Shown: positions 1 through 6,193, numbered from the stretch's first letter. The stretch is DNA of 7,816 nucleotides from Melioribacteraceae bacterium (GCA_026987055.1 JALSNL010000407.1:1-7816); one strand, 5' to 3'. Notes: generated by a model from the sequence alone, not told the origin. Program-made: numbers and translations.

Positions 1-35
1 GGTCTCCATTTAAAAAATGGTGATGGAAATGCCAT
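1..35 (-). CDS. Possible gene start running off the left edge (alternative reading)
   Basis: On the minus strand an ATG at 35-33 opens a frame reading MAFPSPFFKWR up to the window edge. It is preceded by AAGGA (complement of 43-47) with a 7-base spacer, a well-placed ribosome binding site for this AT-rich genome. If real, it would be a gene in the same direction as polA, about 330 bases downstream of it. Eleven codons are too few to identify a product. It cannot easily coexist with the plus-strand reading of 1-78. Confidence 0.22.
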   Translation of the reverse strand, partial: MAFPSPFFKWR

Positions 36-78
36 AAGATTTTCCTTATTATTTATTTATAATTTAGTATCGAAATAA
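1..78 (+). CDS. Possible C-terminal fragment of an unidentified gene (left edge)
   Basis: Frame 1 on the plus strand is open from the window edge to a TAA at 76-78 and reads GLHLKNGDGNAIRFSLLFIY followed by NLVSK. The other two plus frames close within about 30 bases. I do not recognise the peptide. If real, the gene would converge on polA, and the structured repeat at 139-207 would lie between the two gene ends. An open stretch of 25 codons can occur by chance, and a competing minus-strand start lies in the same bases, so this is only a possibility. Confidence 0.25.
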   Translation, partial: GLHLKNGDGNAIRFSLLFIYNLVSK

Positions 79-138
79 AAATGCATTGGTTAAATAAGAT
101 ATCTCAATGTTAATATATAAATGACGTTAATCTAAAAA

Positions 139-207
139 CTCACCCCAACCCCTCTCTTAAAAAGAGAGGGACTGCTCCCTCTCCCTTTGGGAGAGGGTTG
201 GGGTGAG
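139..207. repeat. GC-rich palindromic repeat element, three-way-junction fold
   Basis: The outer arms CTCACCCCAA (139-148) and TTGGGGTGAG (198-207) are perfectly complementary over 10 bp. Between them lie two perfect 9-bp hairpins, each with a 3-base loop: CCCTCTCTT/AAGAGAGGG (150-158 with 162-170, loop AAA) and CCCTCTCCC/GGGAGAGGG (177-185 with 189-197, loop TTT), joined by ACTGCT. Only position 149 and the linker 171-176 are unpaired outside the loops. The composition stands out strongly against the surrounding AT-rich DNA. The motif resembles the dispersed CTCACCCCAACCCCTCTC-type repeats that I recall from many bacterial genomes. Read on the minus strand, the outer stem is followed by TTTTT (134-138), so it could also end polA transcripts. 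Function and copy number cannot be told from one copy. Confidence 0.85.
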
Positions 208-209
208 GG
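189..209 (+). other. Predicted G-quadruplex motif inside the repeat
   Basis: Four G-runs lie at 189-191, 195-197, 200-203 and 207-209, separated by loops of 3, 2 and 3 bases. This satisfies the standard pattern of four runs of at least three G with loops of 1-7. It overlaps the right arm of the palindromic repeat, so the two structures would compete. Whether it forms in the cell is unknown. Confidence 0.5.
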
Positions 210-320
210 TTCATTTGCTGACAAAATACATTTAAATTTAAACTAACAATAAAAATTAGTGTATATTCAAATAAATAGAATATTAAACATTTTCAAAATA
301 TAATATTGTCGTTAGAGTAT

Positions 321-354
321 AAAAATCTATTTTGGATTCAAAAAAAAGTAGATT
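321..354 (-). terminator. Weak candidate terminator after polA
   Basis: In the polA direction, AATCTA (354-349) can pair with TAGATT (329-324), and the 3' arm runs into a short T-run (complement of 325-321). The stem is only 6 bp, AT-rich, with a 19-base loop, so it would be a poor terminator. The GC-rich repeat further downstream, whose outer stem is followed by TTTTT on this strand, is at least as good a candidate. Confidence 0.18.
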
Positions 355-361
355 CAAACAT

Positions 362-3121
362 TTAGTGAGCTTCAAGCCAATTATTTCCAATTCCGGTTTC
401 TGCAATTATCGGTACTTTAAGTTGCATAGCATTTTCCATAAGATCTTTTATTACGGGTTGCAGTTCTTTAATTTCATCTTTATGAATATCAAAAAGTAGT
501 TCGTCGTGTACCTGTAAAATCATTTTGGTTTTTACTTTCCGTTTTTCAAATTCATTGTGAATTTTAATCATTGCAATTTTAATCATATCCGCAGCGGTTC
601 CTTGTATTGGCATATTAGTGGCAACTCTTTCTTCAAATTGACGTACAACTCTATTTTTACTGTTTATATTTTTTAAATATCTTCTCCTACCGTTTAGAGT
701 TTCTGCATATCCTTTCTCTCTTGCTTTTTCTATAAATGTATTAATCATATCTCTGATGCTGGCAAATTTTTCAAAATAAGTATCAATAACTTCTTTAGCG
801 TGTGCTCTTGATATTCCAAGTCTGGAAGCTAAACCGAAAGCTCCGATACCGTAAAGAATTCCGAAATTTACTTCTTTTGCTTTTCTTCTCATATCGGAGG
901 TAACATCTTCAGGTTTAACAGAAAAAACCAAGGCAGCTGTAGAACGATGAATATCTTCGCCATTCTTAAAAGCATTTATCATAGCTTTATCTTCGCTTAA
1001 ATGAGCCATTATTCTAAGTTCAATTTGACTATAGTCTGCACTTAATATAGAATAGTTTTCGTCAGTAGGAATAAATGCTTTTCTAATTTCTCTGCCAAGT
1101 TCAGTGCGTATTGGAATATTTTGTAAATTCGGATTTATGCTTGATAGTCTTCCTGTAGATGCAATTGTTTGGTTAAAAGTTGTGTGTATTCGTTTATTAG
1201 AATCTACCATCTTTGGTAAAGCATCTGCATAAGTGGATTTTAATTTTGTAATTTGCCTGTAATTAAGTAACAAGTCAATAATTTTATGTTCACCTTGTAA
1301 AAGTTCTAAGGATTTTGCATTTGTTGAAAATCCGGTTTTGGTTTTCTTTGATGGTTTAAGCTTTAGTTTTTCAAATAAAATTACTTGAAGTTGTTTCGGT
1401 GAATTAATGTTAAATTCTTCTCCGGCTAATTCATATATTTCTTTTGTATAGTTTAATATAAGAATATCCAAATCTTTGCTAAACTTATTTAATGTTTTTA
1501 CATCTAACTTTACTCCGTTATACTCAATTTTTTCCAGAACCGGTGCCAAAGGGAATTCAATATCAAATGCTAATTCTTCTAAATTTTCTTCTTTTAATTT
1601 TTTACTAAGAACTTTGTACAGTCTGTAAGTAATATCGGCATCTTCGCAAGCATAGTTACTAAGTGTTTCCAATTCTATAGAAAATATTTTTGTAGGATCT
1701 TTTTTATCTCCTATTATTTCACCGAATGAAATAGGTCTATAATTCAAATATTTTTCGGCAAGTGCATCCATCCCGTGTTTCTGATCGGGATCAATTAAAT
1801 AACTTGCAAGCATTGTATCAAAGTAAAAACCTTTTAGGAAAATGTTGTAATTATGAAGTACTCCAATATCATATTTCCCGTTTTGGCAAATCTTTTTAAT
1901 ATTCTTATCTTCAAAAACCGGTTTGAAAATTTTTACAAAATCATCTGCACCAAGTCTATCGTCAAGGTTAATAGCAAATAAATCTGTTTGTTCAAGAAAA
2001 GGATTGATGGCTACAAAATAAGCTTCACCGGATTTAATTGAAAATGAAGCCCCGGCAAGTTTTACTTCCAAAACATTAAGTGAATCGGTTTCCGTATCAA
2101 AAACAAATTCTTTTTGTTTCTTTAATAATTCTGCCAAGCTTTCTGCACCTTTAACTGTTGTAACCAAGTGATATTTGGTGTTCTTCTTATCAAAACTATC
2201 TATTTTAACTTGTTCGTCATCTTCAGTAATATTTATAGTATCTCCCAGGTAAACTTTTCTTAATCGGTTGTAAAGATTTTTGAATTCCAAATCTGTAAAT
2301 AAATTTTGTAATTTCTCAAAATTCGGTTCAGGTAAATTATTTTCAAAATTAAAATCCATATCAATATTTGTAACAATGGTTGCCAGCTTTTTGGAAAGGA
2401 AAGCATTCTCTCTGGAATTTTCCAGTTTTGTTCTAACACCTTTTTTTTCAATTTTATCTATGTTGGCATAAATATCTTCTAATGTTCCAAATTGTTGAAT
2501 TAAAGGCTGTGCAGTTTTAGGTCCGATGCCTGCAACTCCTGGAATATCATCGGAAGAATCTCCGACCAATGCAAGAAAATCAACCATGTATTTAGGTTCA
2601 AAACCGTAACTTTCAATTACTTTTCCTTTATCAATAATATTTAATTCTTCTGTGCTTTTACCGGGTTTAATTAACTTTACGTTGTCTGTTACTAATTGTA
2701 CATAATCTTTATCCGGTGTTACTGCAAAAGAATCGTAATTTTTCTTTTCAGCAATTTTTACTGCTGTTCCAATTATATCGTCTGCTTCATAACCTGGTTT
2801 AATATATAAAGGAACATTAAGACTTTCTACAAATTCTTTAATACGTTGTATTTGGGGAATCATATCATCAGGCATAGCTGAACGGGAAGCTTTATAACCT
2901 TCGTAAATTTCATGTCTGAAAGTTTTTTCTTTAGAATCAAATGCAACGGCTAAATAATCAGGTTTTGTTTGTTCAATAACTTTTAGTAATTGTGTAATAA
3001 ATCCATAAACTGCCGAAGTTGGTTCGCCGTTTGATGTAGCCAATGGTCTGTTCATAAAAGCGAAGTAAGCTTTATAAGCCATAGCCAAAGCATCTATAAT
3101 TACAAATTTGTTCTTATTCAT
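362..3121 (-). CDS. polA: DNA polymerase I, full length with proofreading
   Basis: This family A polymerase fills gaps in excision repair and removes RNA primers from Okazaki fragments in the cytoplasm. At 919 residues it is full length (E. coli 928). The 5'-3' nuclease domain (about 1-295) shows D10, D62, the YEADD motif (111-115), TPDKD (135-139), GDSSDD (187-192) and a helix-hairpin-helix GVAGIGPKTA (195-204). The 3'-5' exonuclease domain (about 315-510) keeps all three Exo motifs: D342/E344, D418 in QNGKYD, and Y490/D494 in YACED. It should therefore proofread, unlike Bacillus or Taq Pol I. The polymerase domain has TGRLSS (656-661), motif A SADYSQIELR with D696, the O-helix motif B (745-758: R746, K749, F753, Y757) and motif C VHDE (871-874). 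F753 matches the Phe found at the E. coli Pol I position. The ATG has only a weak A-rich AAGAAAG leader. It is transcribed alone, divergently from the EEP gene. Confidence 0.98.
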   Translation of the reverse strand: MNKNKFVIIDALAMAYKAYFAFMNRPLATSNGEPTSAVYGFITQLLKVIEQTKPDYLAVAFDSKEKTFRHEIYEGYKASRSAMPDDMIPQIQRIKEFVESLNVPLYIKPGYEADDIIGTAVKIAEKKNYDSFAVTPDKDYVQLVTDNVKLIKPGKSTEELNIIDKGKVIESYGFEPKYMVDFLALVGDSSDDIPGVAGIGPKTAQPLIQQFGTLEDIYANIDKIEKKGVRTKLENSRENAFLSKKLATIVTNIDMDFNFENNLPEPNFEKLQNLFTDLEFKNLYNRLRKVYLGDTINITEDDEQVKIDSFDKKNTKYHLVTTVKGAESLAELLKKQKEFVFDTETDSLNVLEVKLAGASFSIKSGEAYFVAINPFLEQTDLFAINLDDRLGADDFVKIFKPVFEDKNIKKICQNGKYDIGVLHNYNIFLKGFYFDTMLASYLIDPDQKHGMDALAEKYLNYRPISFGEIIGDKKDPTKIFSIELETLSNYACEDADITYRLYKVLSKKLKEENLEELAFDIEFPLAPVLEKIEYNGVKLDVKTLNKFSKDLDILILNYTKEIYELAGEEFNINSPKQLQVILFEKLKLKPSKKTKTGFSTNAKSLELLQGEHKIIDLLLNYRQITKLKSTYADALPKMVDSNKRIHTTFNQTIASTGRLSSINPNLQNIPIRTELGREIRKAFIPTDENYSILSADYSQIELRIMAHLSEDKAMINAFKNGEDIHRSTAALVFSVKPEDVTSDMRRKAKEVNFGILYGIGAFGLASRLGISRAHAKEVIDTYFEKFASIRDMINTFIEKAREKGYAETLNGRRRYLKNINSKNRVVRQFEERVATNMPIQGTAADMIKIAMIKIHNEFEKRKVKTKMILQVHDELLFDIHKDEIKELQPVIKDLMENAMQLKVPIIAETGIGNNWLEAH

Positions 3122-3159
3122 ATTATTTTATTTTTTACTTTCTTGTTTTAGGTATTAGT

Positions 3160-3180
3160 TTCAAAATTTGATATTTTGAA
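3160..3180. promoter_or_regulatory. Inverted repeat in the polA/EEP divergent spacer
   Basis: TTCAAAAT (3160-3167) and ATTTTGAA (3173-3180) form a perfect 8-bp inverted repeat around TTGAT. It lies between two divergent start codons, 39 bases upstream of polA and 52 bases upstream of the EEP gene. It could be an operator or simply AT-rich chance. A TTGACA (3192-3197) follows on the plus strand, but no convincing partner -10 sits at a position that leaves room for the ribosome binding site. Confidence 0.25.
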
Positions 3181-3217
3181 GATATAAATTGTTGACAATA
3201 AATACTATTTATTTTAT

Positions 3218-3221
3218 AGGA
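3218..3221 (+). promoter_or_regulatory. Ribosome binding site of the EEP nuclease gene
   Basis: AGGA lies 11 bases before the ATG at 3233. It supports that start, as does the Lys/Arg-plus-hydrophobic signal sequence that begins right after it. Confidence 0.4.
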
Positions 3222-3232
3222 TATTATTTCAA

Positions 3233-4297
3233 ATGAGAAAGATAATTTTAATTTTTTTAACATCAATGCTTTTTCTAACAATAACAAATTGTAATGAAAA
3301 GGGAATAAAAAACAATTCCACTAGTAATACGATATCACAAACTTCTTTTTTTGTGGCTAACTGGAATATGGAGAATTTATTTGATACGGTTGATGACCCA
3401 AATAAAGATGACGAATGGTTTACTCCGTCAAGTCAAATTAATTGGAACGAAGAAAAACTAGAACACAAACTGGCTAATCTTGCCAGAGTAATTAAGTATA
3501 TGAATAATGGTAAAGGTCCTGATATTTTAGGAGTAGAAGAAATTGAACATGAAGATTTATTAACAACATTAATAAATAAGTACATAAAGAAAAACAGCTA
3601 TGATGTTGCTTATGCCGAATCACCTGATAAAAGGGGAATAGATAATGGGTTGATTTTTAATAGGGAATTATTTGATTTATCTCTTGTTGAACCAATAAGA
3701 ATAAATTTAACGGATAATAAAATTACCAGAGATATATTATTAGTAAAATTAAAAAATAGAAAAACTAATGAGGACTTTTATGTTTTTGTTAACCATTGGC
3801 CCTCACGCAGAGCAGGATTGAAAAAATCGGAAAAGTATAGAATAAAAGCAGCAGAAACTTTACTGGACAAAGTAAATGAAATATTAGGGAATGATAGTTT
3901 AGCAAACATTATTATTTTAGGTGACTTCAATGATTTACCTTCTAATAATTCAGTAAGTAAAATTCTAAATGCAAAAAAAATAAATTGTAATGCTAAAAAT
4001 GATGGAATATTATTCAATACCGCATATAAATTATTTCAAAAAGGACAAGGGACATATAAATATAAAGATCATTGGAACATGTTAGATCAACTGATAATTT
4101 CAAGAAGTTTACTTGATAAAAAGAACACGGATTATAAATGTAATTCATTTAAGATAATTAAGCCTTCATTTATGGTTACCAAAACCGGTAAATATAAGGG
4201 AACGGCAAGACCTACATTTGGCGGAAGGAAATACATCGGTGGTTATAGTGATCATTTCCCAATTGGCGTTGAATTTTATTATAACAATGGTAATTAG
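3233..4297 (+). CDS. Putative secreted lipoprotein, endonuclease/exonuclease/phosphatase family
   Basis: This 354-residue protein belongs to the metal-dependent EEP superfamily (DNase I/exonuclease III/phosphodiesterase fold). Catalytic blocks appear in the expected order: NMENLFD (45-51), the Mg-ligand glutamate in LGVEEIE (99-105), the catalytic histidine in NHWPSRR (187-193), GDFND (230-234) and the terminal SDHFP (339-343). DQLII (285-289) fits the usual strand before the last motif. The N-terminus (MRKIILIFLT, then SMLFLTITNC) is a signal peptide with a likely lipidated Cys20. Asn at -1 departs from the strict lipobox but is tolerated in some phyla. The protein would thus sit in the cell envelope or at the surface and could attack extracellular nucleic acid or a phosphoester. 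The substrate cannot be told from sequence: nucleases, sphingomyelinases and phosphatases share these motifs. It stands alone, divergent from polA, and no hairpin terminator is visible after it. Confidence 0.88.
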   Translation: MRKIILIFLTSMLFLTITNCNEKGIKNNSTSNTISQTSFFVANWNMENLFDTVDDPNKDDEWFTPSSQINWNEEKLEHKLANLARVIKYMNNGKGPDILGVEEIEHEDLLTTLINKYIKKNSYDVAYAESPDKRGIDNGLIFNRELFDLSLVEPIRINLTDNKITRDILLVKLKNRKTNEDFYVFVNHWPSRRAGLKKSEKYRIKAAETLLDKVNEILGNDSLANIIILGDFNDLPSNNSVSKILNAKKINCNAKNDGILFNTAYKLFQKGQGTYKYKDHWNMLDQLIISRSLLDKKNTDYKCNSFKIIKPSFMVTKTGKYKGTARPTFGGRKYIGGYSDHFPIGVEFYYNNGN

Positions 4298-4362
4298 TAG
4301 CTTTGAATATAAACTCTCTTAAATTGATGAGTGTTGTAATTAAAAATTTTAACTATGTTTGC

Positions 4363-4381
4363 TTTTTGTACTATACAAAAA
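4363..4381. promoter_or_regulatory. Perfect AT-rich palindrome upstream of exbB
   Basis: TTTTTGTA (4363-4370) and TACAAAAA (4374-4381) are perfectly complementary around the 3-base centre CTA. The element ends 18 bases before the candidate -35/-33 element of the exbB promoter, a position typical of an operator. It lacks a T-run after the second arm on the plus strand, so it is a poor terminator for the upstream gene. It does not resemble a Fur box. Confidence 0.35.
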
Positions 4382-4399
4382 AATGTAATAAATTACTTA

Positions 4400-4430
4400 T
4401 TGACTTTTTTTTATTAAATATGTAACGTTG
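4400..4430 (+). promoter_or_regulatory. Candidate promoter of the exbB-exbD-exbD operon
   Basis: TTGACT (4400-4405) is followed after 17 bases by TAACGT (4423-4428). The same bases also fit the Bacteroidota pattern: TTG (4400-4402), 20 bases, then TAACGTTG (4423-4430), which matches TAnnTTTG except for one base. A start of transcription near 4437 would give a leader of about 57 bases. In such AT-rich DNA chance matches are common, but this is the only well-spaced pair that I see between 4298 and 4493. Confidence 0.45.
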
Positions 4431-4479
4431 TTCAATATAAATTTGATTACTTTCAAAAAAATAAAATAAAAACAATTTC

Positions 4480-4484
4480 GGAGG
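4480..4484 (+). promoter_or_regulatory. Strong ribosome binding site of exbB
   Basis: GGAGG lies 9 bases before the ATG at 4494. It is the strongest Shine-Dalgarno sequence in the window and decides the exbB start, even though the resulting N-terminus (MVITSVSG) carries no early positive charge. Confidence 0.7.
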
Positions 4485-4493
4485 TACCTTCGC

Positions 4494-5180
4494 ATGGTAA
4501 TTACATCAGTATCGGGATCATTATCCTTTATTTTAGCACAAGCCAATTCAGGTGGGGCAATATCATATTTACAAGATAAGTTTGTTCAAGGTGGCGTTTT
4601 TATGTGGCCAATTCTTTTTGTTCTTGTAATTGGTTTGGCATTTTCATTGGCAAAATTTTATTCATTAATGGCTTCATCAACCAATACTAAAAAATTTATT
4701 GTTGCTGTTAAAGATAAATTAGCTAACGGTGGTATTCACGAAGCTATGAAATATTGTGAAAACTCTAAAGGCTCAATTGCTTCGGTTTTTCATGCCGGCT
4801 TATTAAGAGCTGATGAAGGAATAGAAGCTGCTGAAAAAGCAATTATGACTTATGGTGCTATTGAAATGAGCTTTTTAGAAAAAGGTTTAATTTGGATTTC
4901 TTTATTTATTAGTCTTGCACCGATGCTTGGTTTTACCGGAACTGTAATGGGTATGATTGGTGCTTTTGATGATATTGCAGCAGCTAACCAAATGTCTCCG
5001 GCAATTGTTGCCAGCGGTATTTCCGAAGCTTTGTTAACAACATTATTCGGTTTGGTAGTAGCAATGATTCTTCAAGTATTTTATAATTTCTTTGTTTCAC
5101 GTGTAGATAAAATTGTAGGCGATATGGAAGAAAGTTCAATAGAACTAATTGATGCACTATACGAATTAAAAAAGAAATAA
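4494..5180 (+). CDS. exbB: ExbB/TolQ/MotA-family proton channel protein
   Basis: ExbB forms the inner-membrane oligomer that, with ExbD, uses the proton gradient to drive TonB (or a Tol-like partner). The 228 residues show the family layout: an N-terminal stretch, a first membrane helix at about 36-57, a cytoplasmic domain at about 60-130 with KYCENSKGSIASVFHAGL (86-103), and two further helices at about 131-156 and 180-202. The hallmark LAPMLGFTGTVMGMIGAF spans 141-158, and GISEALLTTLFGLVVAMI spans 175-192, with the pore threonines T150 and T182/T183. The C-terminal tail is short and charged. The start follows GGAGG. The weakly hydrophobic, uncharged residues 1-17 could be a poor signal peptide or a periplasmic tail. 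The first exbD begins 19 bases later, so the genes form an operon. Without tonB, tolA or pal nearby, ExbB is more likely than TolQ but the choice is not certain. Confidence 0.92.
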   Translation: MVITSVSGSLSFILAQANSGGAISYLQDKFVQGGVFMWPILFVLVIGLAFSLAKFYSLMASSTNTKKFIVAVKDKLANGGIHEAMKYCENSKGSIASVFHAGLLRADEGIEAAEKAIMTYGAIEMSFLEKGLIWISLFISLAPMLGFTGTVMGMIGAFDDIAAANQMSPAIVASGISEALLTTLFGLVVAMILQVFYNFFVSRVDKIVGDMEESSIELIDALYELKKK

Positions 5181-5199
5181 TAAAAGTAGAGTATAAATT

Positions 5200-5727
5200 A
5201 TGATGCTAAAAAAACGAAAACGTGAAGGTGGTGAGTTTTCCGCCAGTTCAATGGCAGATATAACTTTCCTTTTGCTTCTTTTCTTTCTTGTTACAACTAA
5301 TATAGATGTTGATACCGGAATTGGAATGACATTGCCCCCAAAAGTAGATGAACAAGAAATTGTTCCAATGTCTAAAGATAGATTGGCGGCATTGCTAATT
5401 AACGAAAACGGTGATGTTTTACTTAACGGAGAAATTATTGCAATTCCACAAATTGGTGAAACATTAAAGGAAAGAATTAGAAGTAAAATAAATTTACCCA
5501 AAAAGAAAAAATTAGTAGTTTCAATAAAGACTGATAGAAATACTAATTATAATCTTTATATTCAAGCACTGGATCAAGTTAAGGACGCATTTTATTCTGT
5601 TAGAAATGAATATGCAATGGGTAAGTGGGGTAAAAAAAGAGATAAAGTTACAGAAGAACAACATAAAGAGTTAAAAGAAAAAATACCAATTATTATTTCA
5701 ATTGCTGAACCGGAAAAAGTACAATAG
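5200..5727 (+). CDS. exbD: ExbD biopolymer transport protein, first paralogue
   Basis: ExbD is the single-pass partner of ExbB; its membrane Asp carries the proton. A basic cytoplasmic head (KKRKR, 4-8) leads into SSMADITFLLLLFFLVTT (16-33), with D20 as the essential Asp. The periplasmic part runs from about 36 to 175. At 175 residues it exceeds the usual 135-145. The excess is a charged C-terminal extension (about 140-175, including KWGKKRDKVTEEQHKELKEK) ending in IPIIISIAEPEKVQ. Tails of this IAEPE type are known to me from Bacteroidota ExbD proteins and support the lineage call. Two ATG codons are adjacent (5200 and 5203); only a weak AGTAGAG precedes them, so either could be used. It lies 19 bases after exbB and 20 bases before the second exbD. 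Confidence 0.93.
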   Translation: MMLKKRKREGGEFSASSMADITFLLLLFFLVTTNIDVDTGIGMTLPPKVDEQEIVPMSKDRLAALLINENGDVLLNGEIIAIPQIGETLKERIRSKINLPKKKKLVVSIKTDRNTNYNLYIQALDQVKDAFYSVRNEYAMGKWGKKRDKVTEEQHKELKEKIPIIISIAEPEKVQ

Positions 5728-5747
5728 AGAAATATTAAAGGAATATC

Positions 5748-6158
5748 ATGAAATTTGAGAAAAAACGTGCTGCTACAAAACAAGAAATACCAACATCATC
5801 AATGCCTGATATTATTTTCATGCTATTATTGTTTTTTATGGTTGCAACAACTTTAAGGGAACAAGAAATTTTTGTAAAATTTACTTTACCTGAAGCTAAG
5901 GCAGTTGAAAAAATTGAAAACAAAAGGTTGGTTTCCTATATTTGGGTAGGACAAGATGAAAAAATACAAATTGACGATAATATTGTCAAAGTAAAAGCAA
6001 TTCAAAAAATTATGTATGATAAAAGAGTTGCTTTACCAAATGTTATTGTTTCTTTAAGAGTAGATAAAAATTCTCGCATGGGATTAGTTACGGATATTCA
6101 AGAAAGCTTGAGGAAAGCTGATGCATTGAGAATAAACTATTCTGCATTACCTAAATAA
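5748..6158 (+). CDS. exbD: ExbD biopolymer transport protein, second paralogue
   Basis: This is a second, clearly different ExbD of normal length (136 residues). The head MKFEKKRAATKQEIPTSS is followed by the membrane segment MPDIIFMLLLFFMVATTL (19-36) with the proton-carrying D21. The periplasmic domain (about 40-136) shows VSLRVDKNSRMGLVTDIQE (101-119), the region matching the VxIKxD...YxxxxxVxD pattern of ExbD folds. It lacks the long C-terminal extension of the first paralogue, so the two probably make a mixed dimer or serve different partners (inference). AAAGGA (5737-5742) sits 5 bases before the ATG. It is the last gene of the operon: a strong terminator begins 21 bases after the stop. 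Confidence 0.93.
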   Translation: MKFEKKRAATKQEIPTSSMPDIIFMLLLFFMVATTLREQEIFVKFTLPEAKAVEKIENKRLVSYIWVGQDEKIQIDDNIVKVKAIQKIMYDKRVALPNVIVSLRVDKNSRMGLVTDIQESLRKADALRINYSALPK

Positions 6159-6164
6159 AATTAA

Positions 6165-6193
6165 TTGTTTTTATTTTTTAAGCAGGTTATATA
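6165..6193 (+). promoter_or_regulatory. Possible yqeY-operon promoter overlapping the terminator
   Basis: TTGTTT (6165-6170) and TATATA (6188-6193) are spaced by 17 bases. The -10 would lie in the top of the left arm and the loop of the exbD terminator. Transcription would then start near 6200, in the right arm, giving an RNA that lacks the left arm and so escapes termination. The match is modest and the DNA is AT-rich. The main argument is that only 24 bases separate the T-run from the yqeY start. Confidence 0.3.

Larger units (their letters stand above)
79..361. other. Noncoding spacer downstream of polA
   Basis: I find no convincing reading frame or RNA gene here. The stretch is AT-rich except for the sharply GC-rich structured repeat at 139-207. 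Near the polA stop there is a weak inverted repeat (324-329 with 349-354) and a direct repeat GATTCAAA at 335-342 and 351-358. The remainder, 208-320, shows no organised signal that I can see. Confidence 0.6.

Noticed and set aside
139..207. CRISPR, integron attC or tRNA-like element
   Set aside because: There is a single unit without spacer repeats, no attC core sites or integrase, and no tRNA arms or CCA end; a dispersed palindromic repeat explains it better.
2260..2471. Opposing 63-codon open frames on both strands inside polA
   Set aside because: They overlap the conserved polA frame completely, resemble no family that I recognise, and consist of the AT-rich hydrophobic runs expected of shadow frames.
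362..3121. Pol I lacking proofreading, as in some lineages
   Set aside because: All three exonuclease motifs keep their catalytic residues (D342, E344, D418, Y490, D494).
3192..3220. TTGACA-17-TATAGG as a promoter for the EEP gene
   Set aside because: Transcription would start about six bases before the ATG and would exclude the AGGA ribosome binding site at 3218-3221, so it does not fit the start chosen.
3778..4017. 79-codon minus-strand frame inside the EEP gene
   Set aside because: It lies across the catalytic NHWPSRR and GDFND region of a clear gene; its sequence reads as the complement of that gene and has no family features.
5166..5501. 111-codon minus-strand frame antisense to the first exbD
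   Set aside because: Its length comes from the low stop density opposite exbD. The hydrophobic ends mirror the Lys/Glu-rich codons of exbD, and there is no sign of an independent gene.
5592..5923. Two 62-63-codon minus-strand frames across the exbD-exbD junction
   Set aside because: Both are antisense to well-supported exbD genes and have no recognisable product.
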